Source: an uncultured Robiginitomaculum sp. (GTDB lineage Bacteria > Pseudomonadota > Alphaproteobacteria > Caulobacterales > Maricaulaceae). From it: 6,351 bases of DNA. Both the position numbers and the translations under genes were made by a program. The DNA is taken from contig CALKXN010000174.1 in assembly GCA_938003555.1 (NCBI GenBank), positions 1 to 6,351 of the forward strand. Reading direction: 5' to 3'. The notes beneath the pieces were generated by a model. That model did not search any database. It saw only the letters and a program-made list of their open reading frames with translations, and was not told where the DNA came from. Below, piece by piece: positions 1-6,339 of this stretch. The first letter of the stretch is position 1; every line of letters starts with the position of its first letter.

Positions 1-669
1 CCACTGGGCGGAGAAGTTTCAGATCGAGCCGAAGCGGTTGTTCGCGTCACGCCGGATCCATTGTTCGATTGCTCTGAGTTGATTGGTAAAGTCTATGATG
101 ACAAGAACAAGGATGGCTATCAAAATGAAGGTGAGCCTGGAATGGCCGGTGTACGCCTCGCGACAGCTAAAGGCTTGCTGGTTACAACGGACGAGCATGG
201 TCGTTATCACATTGCATGTGCGGCTATTCCAAATGGTCAGATCGGATCCAACTTCATTCTAAAGGTTGACGATCGCACCTTGCCAACCGGCTATCACCTC
301 ACATCTGAAAACCCGCGCGTTGTCAGATTGACCCGTGGTAAGATGAGTAAAGCGAATTTCGGCGCAGCACTTGAAAACATCATCACACTTGATGTTACGG
401 ATGCAGCTTACGAAAGCGGTAGCAATACACTTAAGCCTGAATTTGCGGCTCAGCTGGGCGACATTATTGACGCTCTGAAGGGTCAAGAATCGACACTGCG
501 TTTGACATATTATGCGTCGTCACCGCGTGAACGTTTCCGGGCAGACGAACTTAGCGCACAAATTCAAGATCTTTGGACCGTTTATGGGGGCGACTACGAC
601 CTAAATATCGAAAGAAAAACAATTAGGCCAACGGGGTCCTCGGACATCCAGTTTGGTGGGGAGGAGTAG
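1..669 (+). CDS. C-terminal part of a large SdrD B-like/OmpA-like repeat surface protein (5' truncated)
   Basis: The reading frame is open from the first base, so the true start lies outside the window and 222 residues are visible. Around window residues 27-115 there is an SdrD B-like beta-sandwich. It opens with an EF-hand-like 12-residue loop (D34, N36, D38, G39, E45) followed by GEPGMAGVRL, the usual entry to such domains, which probably binds calcium. C24 and C73 could form a disulfide in the periplasm or at the surface. Residues about 124-212 resemble an OmpA-like fold (LDVTDAAYESGSNTLKPEF), but the peptidoglycan-binding T-D motif is replaced by TYYASS near residues 169-174, so peptidoglycan binding is doubtful. 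Proteins with this ending are usually very long and carry many DUF11/SdrD-like repeats; that is family knowledge and the repeats are not visible here. The end of the gene carries the ribosome binding site of the next gene, which suggests one operon. The exact role is unknown; a cell-surface or adhesion role is inferred. Confidence 0.85.
   Translation, partial: PLGGEVSDRAEAVVRVTPDPLFDCSELIGKVYDDKNKDGYQNEGEPGMAGVRLATAKGLLVTTDEHGRYHIACAAIPNGQIGSNFILKVDDRTLPTGYHLTSENPRVVRLTRGKMSKANFGAALENIITLDVTDAAYESGSNTLKPEFAAQLGDIIDALKGQESTLRLTYYASSPRERFRADELSAQIQDLWTVYGGDYDLNIERKTIRPTGSSDIQFGGEE
658..666 (+). promoter_or_regulatory. Strong Shine-Dalgarno inside the end of the upstream gene
   Basis: The sequence GGGGAGGAG lies 7 nt before the ATG at 674 and overlaps the last codons of the upstream gene, whose stop is at 667-669. 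It decides the start of the second gene: the alternative TTG at 653 lies upstream of this site and would add seven residues before the signal peptide. The arrangement points to translational coupling. Confidence 0.8.
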
Positions 670-673
670 GTCC

Positions 674-3600
674 ATGACATATTCATTAAACACACTAAAA
701 GTTCTTACAACAGTTTCTGCTATTGCAATTTTTGCGGCGGCAGGCAGCATAACAGCCAAAGCCCAAACGGCCTTTTCGTGGGGACAAAATAGCGAAGCCG
801 AACGGACAGATAAAGCTTTGTCCGACGCGCAGGTGCAAATTAAATATGACGGTATCAATGCGATACCTCAGCTTAATGTTAGCGCCAATGCAGGGGATGT
901 TGCTGTCTCAAAACAAGAGCCTGTCAATTTCCAAACTTATTGGAATTATGGCGCATTTATTGAGCGTTCTGAAATTCGTATCTTTAATGTTGACGCGTCA
1001 ACACGTTCTACGCCGATCATGGTGTTGCCCGTCGGCGCAAATCAGACGGCACAGCTTCCTGCGAATGCGGATCTGCCAACAGATGTTATTTTTGTTCTCA
1101 GAGCCTATGGTCAAAAAAATCAATTTGATGAAACAGAAGCTAAATTGCTGACCTTCATTGAAGGCGAGGCTTTAGGGTCTGTTGAAGCACATCCAGGTGA
1201 GAAATTGTCGGGTTATGGTATTGATCGCACGGCTGTGCGGAACATCAATGTTAAAGGCGGAAGCGTCACGGTCTTCGGTAAAAATGTCAACGACGCAGGC
1301 CGCGTTACAGTTTTAGGACAAAATGTGCCTGTCGATTCCAAAGGTCAATTTGCGGTTCAAAGCATTCTGCCCTTTGGGGACCACAGTGTTCAGGTCGTCG
1401 TTGCAGAAAATGGTCAGCGCGCCGTTTTTGATCGCGACGTGCATCTGAATGGAACTGAATTTTTCTATGTTGCGATTGGTGATTTAACACTGGGTAGCCA
1501 GAATAGTGATGGTCCGGCAGATTTCCTTGCCTCAAGCGACGAAGACTTTGATGATGTCTATGTGAATGGCCGAGGTGCGATGTACCTTAAAGGCCGCATT
1601 AATGGTGACTATCTTGTCACGGGCGCGATTGATACGGGTGAAGATCGTCTCGAAGATATTTTCAAAAATCTTGACGAAAAAGATCCGCGTCAGCTTTTAC
1701 GCCGCTTAGACTCAGATCGTTTTTATCCGGTCTATGGCGATGACAGTACGCTCGTTGAAGATGCGCCGACACAAGGACGTTTTTATGTGCGCGTCGAAAA
1801 AGATGACAGCCATATCATGTGGGGTAACTTTGCCACGCAGATTACAGGCACGGAATTTGCGCATCTTGATCGCGGCCTTTATGGCGGCATCGCAGATTAC
1901 AATAGTAAAGGCGCGACCAGTTTTGGTGAGCGTGTCACGCAAATCACAGCTTTCGCCGCGGATCCGGGAACGCTTCCGGCGCGTGAAGAGCATAGAGGGA
2001 CGGGAGGGTCTGTTTACTTCCTAGAACGTCAAGACCTCTCTATCGGATCTGAGCGTGTGCGTGTTGAAGTTCGCGATAAAGTCTCTGGACTTGTCGTCGA
2101 AACGCGCAATTTGCGCCCGCAAGAAGACTATGATGTTGACTATATTCAGGGCCGTATTTTGCTTAGCGATCCTTTGCAGTCGACGGTTCAGGATACTCAA
2201 ATTGTGCGCGACGGCGCGCTTTCCGGAAATGACGTATTCCTTGTTGTTCGCTATGAGTATTCTCCAAGCCTCGAAGATGTTGACGGATATACAGTCGGCG
2301 GCCGTGCGACGCATTGGTTAGGTGAAAAATTACGCATCGGCGCAACAGCGCAAAATGAGAAGACAGGATCAGCAGATCAGAACTTATTTGGTGTTGATGC
2401 TTTGTTACGTCATTCGGCGGGAACATATGTGAAGGCGGAATTTGCTCAAACGGAAGGTCCTGCATTCGGACGCTCTAATTCGACGGATGGGGGTTTCACA
2501 TTTGATAATCTTGCGACCCAAGGGCAAGCGAACCTTAAATCTGATGCATATCGCATTGAAGGCGCGCTTGATCTTAACGAACTTACTTCGTTCTTTGGGC
2601 AAGCAAATCTGTATTTTGATCATCAGGATGCAGGCTTTTCCGGGGCAAATAGAGTTGAAGCGGGTGAGATTGAAAGAATGGGCGGTGCCGTATCTGTTGA
2701 TCTATCAGAACGCACAAATGTTTCTGTTCAATATGATGAAGTAAAGGCTGAACTTCGCGGTAGAACGAAGGCCCTTTACGGCGATGTGCGTCATAGTTTC
2801 TCTGATGCCATGACGCTTTCACTGGGTGTTCGCCATGATGACCGGCAAATCGCAGCAAGCGGATTTAATACCGCAGTCGACGGAAGCCGCACGGATGCGT
2901 CTATGCAGCTGAACTATAAACGCAGTGACCGCGTCGCGCTTCATGCCTTTGGTCAGGCCACTTTGGATTACGATCAGTCTCGAAATCGCAATAACCGCTT
3001 CGGTATTGGCGGAGATTTCAAGCTTAATGATCGCCTGACTTTGACAGGTGAAGTATCTGAAGGTGACGGCGGATTGGGTGCAAATGCACAAGCCACGTTT
3101 AAGCGTAGCGATAATTCAGAGTTCTACTTGGGATATGCGCTCTCTGCGGATCGTACGGATACAGGCTTTGCAACGCAAACACAGTCCTTGGCGAATTTTG
3201 GAACACTGACATTCGGGGCAAAGACCCGCTATTCAGATAGCCTTAGCGTCTATGGCGAAGAGCGTTTCGGATATGGTCAGAACCAAACGGCTCTGACGCA
3301 TGTGTATGGCTTGACGTTTAACCCGTCAGAAATTTGGAGCCTCGGCGCGAATGTCGAAAATGGCCGGATTGATGACGATGTGAACGGCGCGTTTGATCGC
3401 ACGGCGTTCTCATTATCTGCGGCGCGCGCCACAGATGGGATGCGTCTTGCGTCAAATCTTGAAGGGCGTTTCGAAGAGGGTATCTTTGCCGGTTCAAATC
3501 GTGACCGCACAACGTGGCTCATGAGAAATACGGCCTCATTTGATAGCGGTGAGAATTGGGAACTTTTAGGACGCTTTAACTTTGCGATTTCTGAAAGCGA

Positions 3601-4144
3601 TCAATCTGACTTCTTGGATGCTGATTTCGTTGAAGGCGTCCTTGGCGCGGCCTATCGTCCGGTCAATAATGATCGTTTGAATGGCTTGATCAAATATACT
3701 TACTTCGAAGACCTGGCTCCAGCACAGCAGATTTCTGCAGGCGGAACACGTTCTTTGGCAAGACAAAAAAGCCAAATCTTCAGTGTGGACGGAATTTACG
3801 ACCTCACAGAGAAACTCTCAATCGGGGGCAAATATGGTTTCCGCTCGGGTGAGGTGGCTCTAGACCGAACATCTGATGTCTTTGTCAAAAGTGACGCGCA
3901 TATTGGTGTCGTGCGTTTGGATTACCATGTTGTTCAAAAATGGGATGTCTTGGCCGAAGCTCGGATGCTGTCATCCAGTCTCGCTGATGACAATCAATTT
4001 GGCGCGCTCGTTGGAGTTTACCGCCACGTTGGTGATAATGCCAAAGTCGGCGTCGGCTATAACTTCTCAAAATTCTCTGATGATTTGAGAGACTTTGAGA
4101 CGGATAGTGATGGATTCTTCGTCAACCTTGTCGGTAAATTCTAA
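674..4144 (+). CDS. Large exported outer-membrane beta-barrel protein with N-terminal Ig-like domains
   Basis: This gene encodes 1156 residues. The ATG at 674 is preferred because a strong Shine-Dalgarno sits 7 nt upstream. Residues 1-30 form a typical signal peptide (short N-region with K9, hydrophobic core VSAIAIFAAAG, probable cleavage AKA-Q after A30). Residues about 55-275 are beta-rich and look like one or two Ig-like modules (for example 180-275, ending GTEFFYVAIGDLTLG). A conserved-looking hinge follows at 337-359, with YPVYGDDST at 351-359 and MWGNF shortly after. From there to the end the protein shows alternating polar/aromatic strands of the outer-membrane barrel type, ending in FFVNLVGKF with a C-terminal Phe, the usual BAM recognition feature. 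No TonB box or plug domain was recognised, so a classical TonB-dependent receptor is unlikely. It follows the SdrD/OmpA-like gene by 4 nt and ends just before a hairpin. I infer that it anchors, exports or acts with the upstream protein; the barrel limits and substrate are unknown. Confidence 0.85.
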   Translation: MTYSLNTLKVLTTVSAIAIFAAAGSITAKAQTAFSWGQNSEAERTDKALSDAQVQIKYDGINAIPQLNVSANAGDVAVSKQEPVNFQTYWNYGAFIERSEIRIFNVDASTRSTPIMVLPVGANQTAQLPANADLPTDVIFVLRAYGQKNQFDETEAKLLTFIEGEALGSVEAHPGEKLSGYGIDRTAVRNINVKGGSVTVFGKNVNDAGRVTVLGQNVPVDSKGQFAVQSILPFGDHSVQVVVAENGQRAVFDRDVHLNGTEFFYVAIGDLTLGSQNSDGPADFLASSDEDFDDVYVNGRGAMYLKGRINGDYLVTGAIDTGEDRLEDIFKNLDEKDPRQLLRRLDSDRFYPVYGDDSTLVEDAPTQGRFYVRVEKDDSHIMWGNFATQITGTEFAHLDRGLYGGIADYNSKGATSFGERVTQITAFAADPGTLPAREEHRGTGGSVYFLERQDLSIGSERVRVEVRDKVSGLVVETRNLRPQEDYDVDYIQGRILLSDPLQSTVQDTQIVRDGALSGNDVFLVVRYEYSPSLEDVDGYTVGGRATHWLGEKLRIGATAQNEKTGSADQNLFGVDALLRHSAGTYVKAEFAQTEGPAFGRSNSTDGGFTFDNLATQGQANLKSDAYRIEGALDLNELTSFFGQANLYFDHQDAGFSGANRVEAGEIERMGGAVSVDLSERTNVSVQYDEVKAELRGRTKALYGDVRHSFSDAMTLSLGVRHDDRQIAASGFNTAVDGSRTDASMQLNYKRSDRVALHAFGQATLDYDQSRNRNNRFGIGGDFKLNDRLTLTGEVSEGDGGLGANAQATFKRSDNSEFYLGYALSADRTDTGFATQTQSLANFGTLTFGAKTRYSDSLSVYGEERFGYGQNQTALTHVYGLTFNPSEIWSLGANVENGRIDDDVNGAFDRTAFSLSAARATDGMRLASNLEGRFEEGIFAGSNRDRTTWLMRNTASFDSGENWELLGRFNFAISESDQSDFLDADFVEGVLGAAYRPVNNDRLNGLIKYTYFEDLAPAQQISAGGTRSLARQKSQIFSVDGIYDLTEKLSIGGKYGFRSGEVALDRTSDVFVKSDAHIGVVRLDYHVVQKWDVLAEARMLSSSLADDNQFGALVGVYRHVGDNAKVGVGYNFSKFSDDLRDFETDSDGFFVNLVGKF

Positions 4145-4154
4145 GCTGCATGTC

Positions 4155-4185
4155 AAATAGCTGACCCGCATTGGGTCAGCTATTT
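4155..4185 (+). terminator. Perfect 13-bp hairpin ending the envelope operon
   Basis: The arms AAATAGCTGACCC (4155-4167) and GGGTCAGCTATTT (4173-4185) pair perfectly around the 5-nt loop GCATT, starting 11 nt after the stop codon at 4142-4144. The descending arm ends in TATTT, but no long T-run follows (CAAAATCATT). It is probably a terminator or an mRNA 3'-end stabiliser; because the stem begins with AAATA, it could act on both strands. Confidence 0.75.
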
Positions 4186-4192
4186 CAAAATC

Positions 4193-4202
4193 ATTGATCA
4201 AT
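4193..4202. repeat. 10-bp palindrome ATTGATCAAT
   Basis: ATTGATCAAT is a perfect palindrome 8 nt after the terminator hairpin. It could be a half of an operator for the kinase operon, but it lacks the central four-base spacer of an FNR box and may be chance. Confidence 0.3.
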
Positions 4203-4210
4203 TCAGCCTT

Positions 4211-4239
4211 TGCGCAAAATGCGCAGGGGCTGTTTTGCG
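4211..4239. repeat. Inverted repeats upstream of the G-run
   Basis: Two overlapping arrangements are visible. TGCGCA occurs at 4211-4216 and 4220-4225, separated by AAA; each copy is itself palindromic. In addition CGCAAAA (4213-4219) pairs with TTTTGCG (4233-4239) around a 13-nt loop. The second could form a leader-RNA hairpin directly before the G-run or act as an operator. No function is shown. Confidence 0.4.
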
Positions 4240-4338
4240 TTAAAGGGGGGGGGGGGGCGCATGGCATTGGACAAAGCTTCTTTTCGTCAGGATATTCATG
4301 CGGTAAAAATGGTAAAATTGTGCTATGCAAAGATATGA
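4219..4338 (+). CDS. Possible small leader ORF coupled to the kinase gene
   Basis: An ORF opens at ATG 4219 and reads through the 13-G run (Leu-Lys-Gly-Gly-Gly-Gly-Arg) into a second in-frame ATG at 4261, giving 39 or 25 residues. The 25-residue form is MALDKASFRQDIHAVKMVKL plus five residues. The stop TGA (4336-4338) overlaps the kinase ATG (4335-4337) as ATGA, the same junction used between the kinase and regulator. No good Shine-Dalgarno precedes 4219; the G-run ending 3 nt before 4261 is only a poor substitute. The peptide matches no family that I recognise and shows no signal peptide or membrane segment. It may be a translated leader that delivers ribosomes to the kinase start, which itself lacks a good ribosome binding site, or it may be chance. 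Confidence 0.25.
   Translation: MRRGCFALKGGGGRMALDKASFRQDIHAVKMVKLCYAKI
4245..4257 (+). repeat. Homopolymeric run of 13 G residues
   Basis: Thirteen consecutive G residues lie 77 nt upstream of the kinase start and 3 nt before the ATG at 4261. Runs of this length are prone to slipped-strand mispairing and are known phase-variation sites in other bacteria. They are also a common place for sequencing and assembly error, so the exact length here should be treated with caution. Confidence 0.9.
4267..4296 (+). promoter_or_regulatory. Possible promoter for the kinase-regulator operon
   Basis: TTGGAC (4267-4272) and GATATT (4291-4296) are separated by 18 nt and would start transcription about 30 nt before the kinase ATG. 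The match to a sigma-70 consensus is only moderate. If this promoter is used, the G-run lies just upstream of the -35 element and the leader ORF is not fully transcribed from it. Confidence 0.25.
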
Positions 4339-5477
4339 GCCTAAATGATACAGCCTTTGCGTTGCCACCGGGCACGCTCTTGTCACGATTTCAACGTGAC
4401 CGAAACATCCAATTCTGGGTTTACCAGTTTTTGGGCTGGGGCGGGTTTTGCGTTGTTACCTTTCTAACATTGACGGCTTGGTATGCTACATTTAACTGGT
4501 CGCATATCAGCCATACCATTTTTCAAGCCATATTAGGTGTTGGGCTGACCACGCTTATGCGCCTGATTTATCGTCGTCTTTGGACGCGCAGTCTGGCCGT
4601 ACAATTTACTGCCGTACTTTTGACCGTGATTGTACTGTCTGGTGTTTGGACTGTTGCGCGCATGCAGGCATTCTTATGGCTTGTGACCAATTATAATATT
4701 TGGCAAGAATTAGGTGGTTGGTATTTTAGCTCGTTCTTTGTTTTTATTAGCTGGAGCGCATTTTATTTAGGAATTAAATTCTATCAACTCCTGCAGGATG
4801 AGCGGAAGCAGCGCATAGAGGAGCAGATCATGCGATTGTCGGCTGAGGCTGGATCGCGTGAGGCGCAGATGAAAATGCTTCGTTATCAGCTAAATCCACA
4901 TTTCTTGTTTAATACGCTGAACTCAATCTCGGCGCTCGTTAAAACGCAGCGTAATGATCAAGCGCGAAATATGATCACGCAGCTTAGTCATTTTTTGCGT
5001 TTCACGCTGGATAATGAAAATCTGATTAACGTTCGGCTCGAAGAAGAATTGCGCTGCGCGCAGCTCTATTTAGATATTGAAAAAGTACGCTATGGTGATC
5101 GCCTTGCAACGCGCTTTGATGTCGACAAAAAGACGCTGGATGCGCAAATTCCTTGTATGATATTGCAACCGCTTTTTGAAAATGCCTTGCAGCACGCCGT
5201 AGCAGAACAAGTGAGGGGAGGTCAGGTCAATTTTAAAGCCACGCGCGCGAATGAGCGCGTTGTCATAACGCTGGATGATAGCGGTCATCCTGACGCATCC
5301 ATTCGTCCCGGCGTTGCGCCGCATCTGGATAAAGGCATCGGCTTGTCCAATATTGAAGGCCGCTTGGCCGCTCATTATAATAATGAGGCATCTGTTTCCT
5401 ATAGTGGATCTGATTTGGGAGGCCTGCGTGTGGTTCTGTCTATTCCCTACCGCGCGATGCAGACAACGCTATCATGA
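4335..5477 (+). CDS. LytS/AlgZ-type membrane sensor histidine kinase
   Basis: This gene encodes 380 residues and autophosphorylates on histidine to pass phosphate to the regulator encoded next. Four hydrophobic segments are visible at about 27-51, 61-79, 87-108 and 129-150, with only short loops, so there is no large periplasmic sensor domain. A charged, helical linker (about 154-185) leads into the His_kinase domain: LNPHFLFNTLNS carries the phospho-acceptor H189. The ATP-binding part follows with the N-box FENALQH (N283), a D-box LDDSG (D314/D315) and a G-box KGIGLSN (333-339), all intact. The start at ATG 4335 gives an N-terminus that leads directly into the first membrane segment; the frame stays open 47 codons further upstream to TTG 4194, but that extension has no ribosome binding site and runs through the G-run. 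A good Shine-Dalgarno is absent at 4335 as well. The stop overlaps the regulator start as ATGA. The signal sensed is unknown. Confidence 0.93.
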   Translation: MSLNDTAFALPPGTLLSRFQRDRNIQFWVYQFLGWGGFCVVTFLTLTAWYATFNWSHISHTIFQAILGVGLTTLMRLIYRRLWTRSLAVQFTAVLLTVIVLSGVWTVARMQAFLWLVTNYNIWQELGGWYFSSFFVFISWSAFYLGIKFYQLLQDERKQRIEEQIMRLSAEAGSREAQMKMLRYQLNPHFLFNTLNSISALVKTQRNDQARNMITQLSHFLRFTLDNENLINVRLEEELRCAQLYLDIEKVRYGDRLATRFDVDKKTLDAQIPCMILQPLFENALQHAVAEQVRGGQVNFKATRANERVVITLDDSGHPDASIRPGVAPHLDKGIGLSNIEGRLAAHYNNEASVSYSGSDLGGLRVVLSIPYRAMQTTLS

Positions 5478-6214
5478 GCCTTCGCGTAATGCTCGTTGAT
5501 GATGAACCGCTTGCGCGCAGCTATTTGTCGACAATATTATCCGAGCGCGATGATGTGATACTGGTTGGGCAATGCGCCAGTGGACGCGAGGCGATAGACT
5601 CTGTATTAGAGCAGCGTCCTGATTTAGTGTTTTTGGATATTCAGATGCCAGGCCTGACGGGCTTCGATGTGATTGAACATATTCAAGCTGATCTAATGCC
5701 TAAAATTGTTTTTACGACTGCCTATGCAGAATTTGCAGTAGAGGCGTTTAAGGTCGGGGCAGTCAATTATGTTCTAAAGCCGCTGGATGAAGCGCAGATT
5801 TTTGAAAGCTTGGATAGGGCCAAAACGCTGATTACGCCAAAAGCAACACTGCTGAGCGCGCTGTCTGACGCCGCATCGCAAACATCGCTGATCGTCAAAG
5901 ATGGCGATATCTTCACTCAACTTGATGTCGATTCCATTGTGTGGATTGAGGCAGCCGGTGATTATATTTGCATTCACTATAAAAGTGGCGCGCGATTGAT
6001 CCGAAGCACGCTAAAGGCTGTATTGCAGCGTCTTGAGGGGACGGATTTTATTCAAATTCACCGCTCTACATTGGTCAATTTGTGCCATGTTAGCCAAACG
6101 CAATCTGGCTTTAAAGGCGAGCTTATCTTGCGCTTGAGTTCTGGTGAAGCGCTACGCGCAAGTCGCCGATATAGTCGCGCGGTCAAAGATAAACTTGCCG
6201 AGATGGCATTATAA
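5474..6214 (+). CDS. LytTR-family response regulator (LytR/AlgR type)
   Basis: This gene encodes 246 residues: a receiver domain at about 3-118 and a LytTR DNA-binding domain at about 138-242. The receiver has the acidic pair D9-D10, the phospho-acceptor D55 in FLDIQMP, T82-A83 in VFTTAY and K102 in VLKPLD, so it should be phosphorylated by the adjacent kinase. The LytTR part shows the family hallmarks IVWIEAAGDYICIHY (155-169), STLKAVLQRL (178-187) and FIQIHRSTLVN (192-202). Such proteins bind two direct repeats on one face of DNA, and a matching pair lies 25 nt after this gene. The ATG at 5474 overlaps the kinase stop by 4 nt, which couples translation of the two partners. Length is normal for the family. 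The target genes are unknown apart from the inferred gene at the right edge. Confidence 0.95.
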   Translation: MSLRVMLVDDEPLARSYLSTILSERDDVILVGQCASGREAIDSVLEQRPDLVFLDIQMPGLTGFDVIEHIQADLMPKIVFTTAYAEFAVEAFKVGAVNYVLKPLDEAQIFESLDRAKTLITPKATLLSALSDAASQTSLIVKDGDIFTQLDVDSIVWIEAAGDYICIHYKSGARLIRSTLKAVLQRLEGTDFIQIHRSTLVNLCHVSQTQSGFKGELILRLSSGEALRASRRYSRAVKDKLAEMAL

Positions 6215-6231
6215 GTACGGCGCAAAAAATC

Positions 6232-6277
6232 GCAAATGACCGCTTGTCGCATCATGATGACCGCTCGTCGCATTTGC
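6232..6277. repeat. Dyad arms GCAAATG/CATTTGC with a central palindrome
   Basis: GCAAATG (6232-6238) and CATTTGC (6271-6277) are inverted around the same centre as the 10-bp palindrome CATCATGATG (6250-6259). The dyad encloses the two LytTR-type direct repeats. On the minus strand the outer arm is followed closely by a T6 run (the complement of 6224-6229), so it could be a weak minus-strand terminator, or a second operator laid over the first. Confidence 0.4.
6236..6273 (+). promoter_or_regulatory. LytTR/AlgR-type tandem binding site
   Basis: ATGACCGCTTGTCGCAT (6236-6252) and ATGACCGCTCGTCGCAT (6257-6273) agree at 16 of 17 positions and begin 21 bp apart, two turns of the helix. Their cores ACCGCTTGTC (6239-6248) and ACCGCTCGTC (6260-6269) match the published AlgR sequence ACCGTTCGTC at 8 and 9 of 10 positions. 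LytTR proteins are known to bind paired direct repeats with this kind of spacing. The pair lies about 70 nt upstream of the next start codon, a usual place for an activator. I infer that the regulator encoded just upstream binds here. Confidence 0.7.
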
Positions 6278-6280
6278 CTT

Positions 6281-6298
6281 GATTGCTGACAGATTGCT
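6281..6298 (+). repeat. Tandem heptamer GATTGCT, 11 bp apart
   Basis: GATTGCT occurs at 6281-6287 and 6292-6298, one helical turn apart, between the LytTR-type repeats and the start of the next gene. The second copy overlaps the possible -35 element. It may be a second protein-binding site or chance. Confidence 0.4.
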
Positions 6299-6322
6299 TG
6301 TACTCAGGCATCTAGACATATT
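6294..6322 (+). promoter_or_regulatory. Possible promoter of the gene at the right edge
   Basis: TTGCTT (6294-6299) and CATATT (6317-6322) are 17 nt apart. Transcription would start near 6329-6330, placing the LytTR-type repeats at roughly -93 to -57, suitable for activation. The match is moderate and the call depends partly on the context. Confidence 0.35.
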
Positions 6323-6328
6323 CCATAT

Positions 6329-6334
6329 AGGGGA
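6329..6334 (+). promoter_or_regulatory. Ribosome binding site AGGGGA for the right-edge gene
   Basis: AGGGGA lies 5 nt before the ATG at 6340 and supports that codon as a real start. A second AAGG touches the ATG directly and is too close to serve. Confidence 0.55.
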
Positions 6335-6339
6335 CAAGG

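Noticed and set aside
653..673. Seven-residue extension of the barrel protein from TTG 653
   Set aside because: The strong Shine-Dalgarno at 658-666 lies downstream of this TTG and fits the ATG at 674, which also gives a normal signal peptide.
1712..2321. Several 90-100 codon ORFs on both strands inside the barrel gene
   Set aside because: They are shadows of the long coding frame: no ribosome binding sites, no recognisable domains, and basic or low-complexity composition.
674..4144. Barrel protein as a classical TonB-dependent receptor
   Set aside because: No TonB box or plug domain could be recognised between the signal peptide and the barrel-like part; the N-terminal region is beta-rich and Ig-like instead.
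4193..4202. FNR/CRP-type operator reading of TTGATCAA
   Set aside because: An FNR box has TTGAT and ATCAA separated by four bases; here the halves overlap directly, so only a generic palindrome is supported.
4194..4334. N-terminal extension of the kinase from TTG 4194
   Set aside because: There is no Shine-Dalgarno, the start is TTG, and the 47 residues (including the glycine run encoded by the G-run) look like translated intergenic DNA. The ATG at 4335 leads directly into the membrane part.
4067..4375. Minus-strand ORF of 102 codons across the terminator and C-run
   Set aside because: It overlaps the end of the barrel gene, the hairpin and the kinase start, has no ribosome binding site and its proline run is only the complement of the G-run.
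6058..6273. Minus-strand ORF overlapping the end of the regulator and the LytTR-type repeats
   Set aside because: It is antisense to the conserved LytTR domain, begins inside the operator repeats and shows no recognisable protein features.
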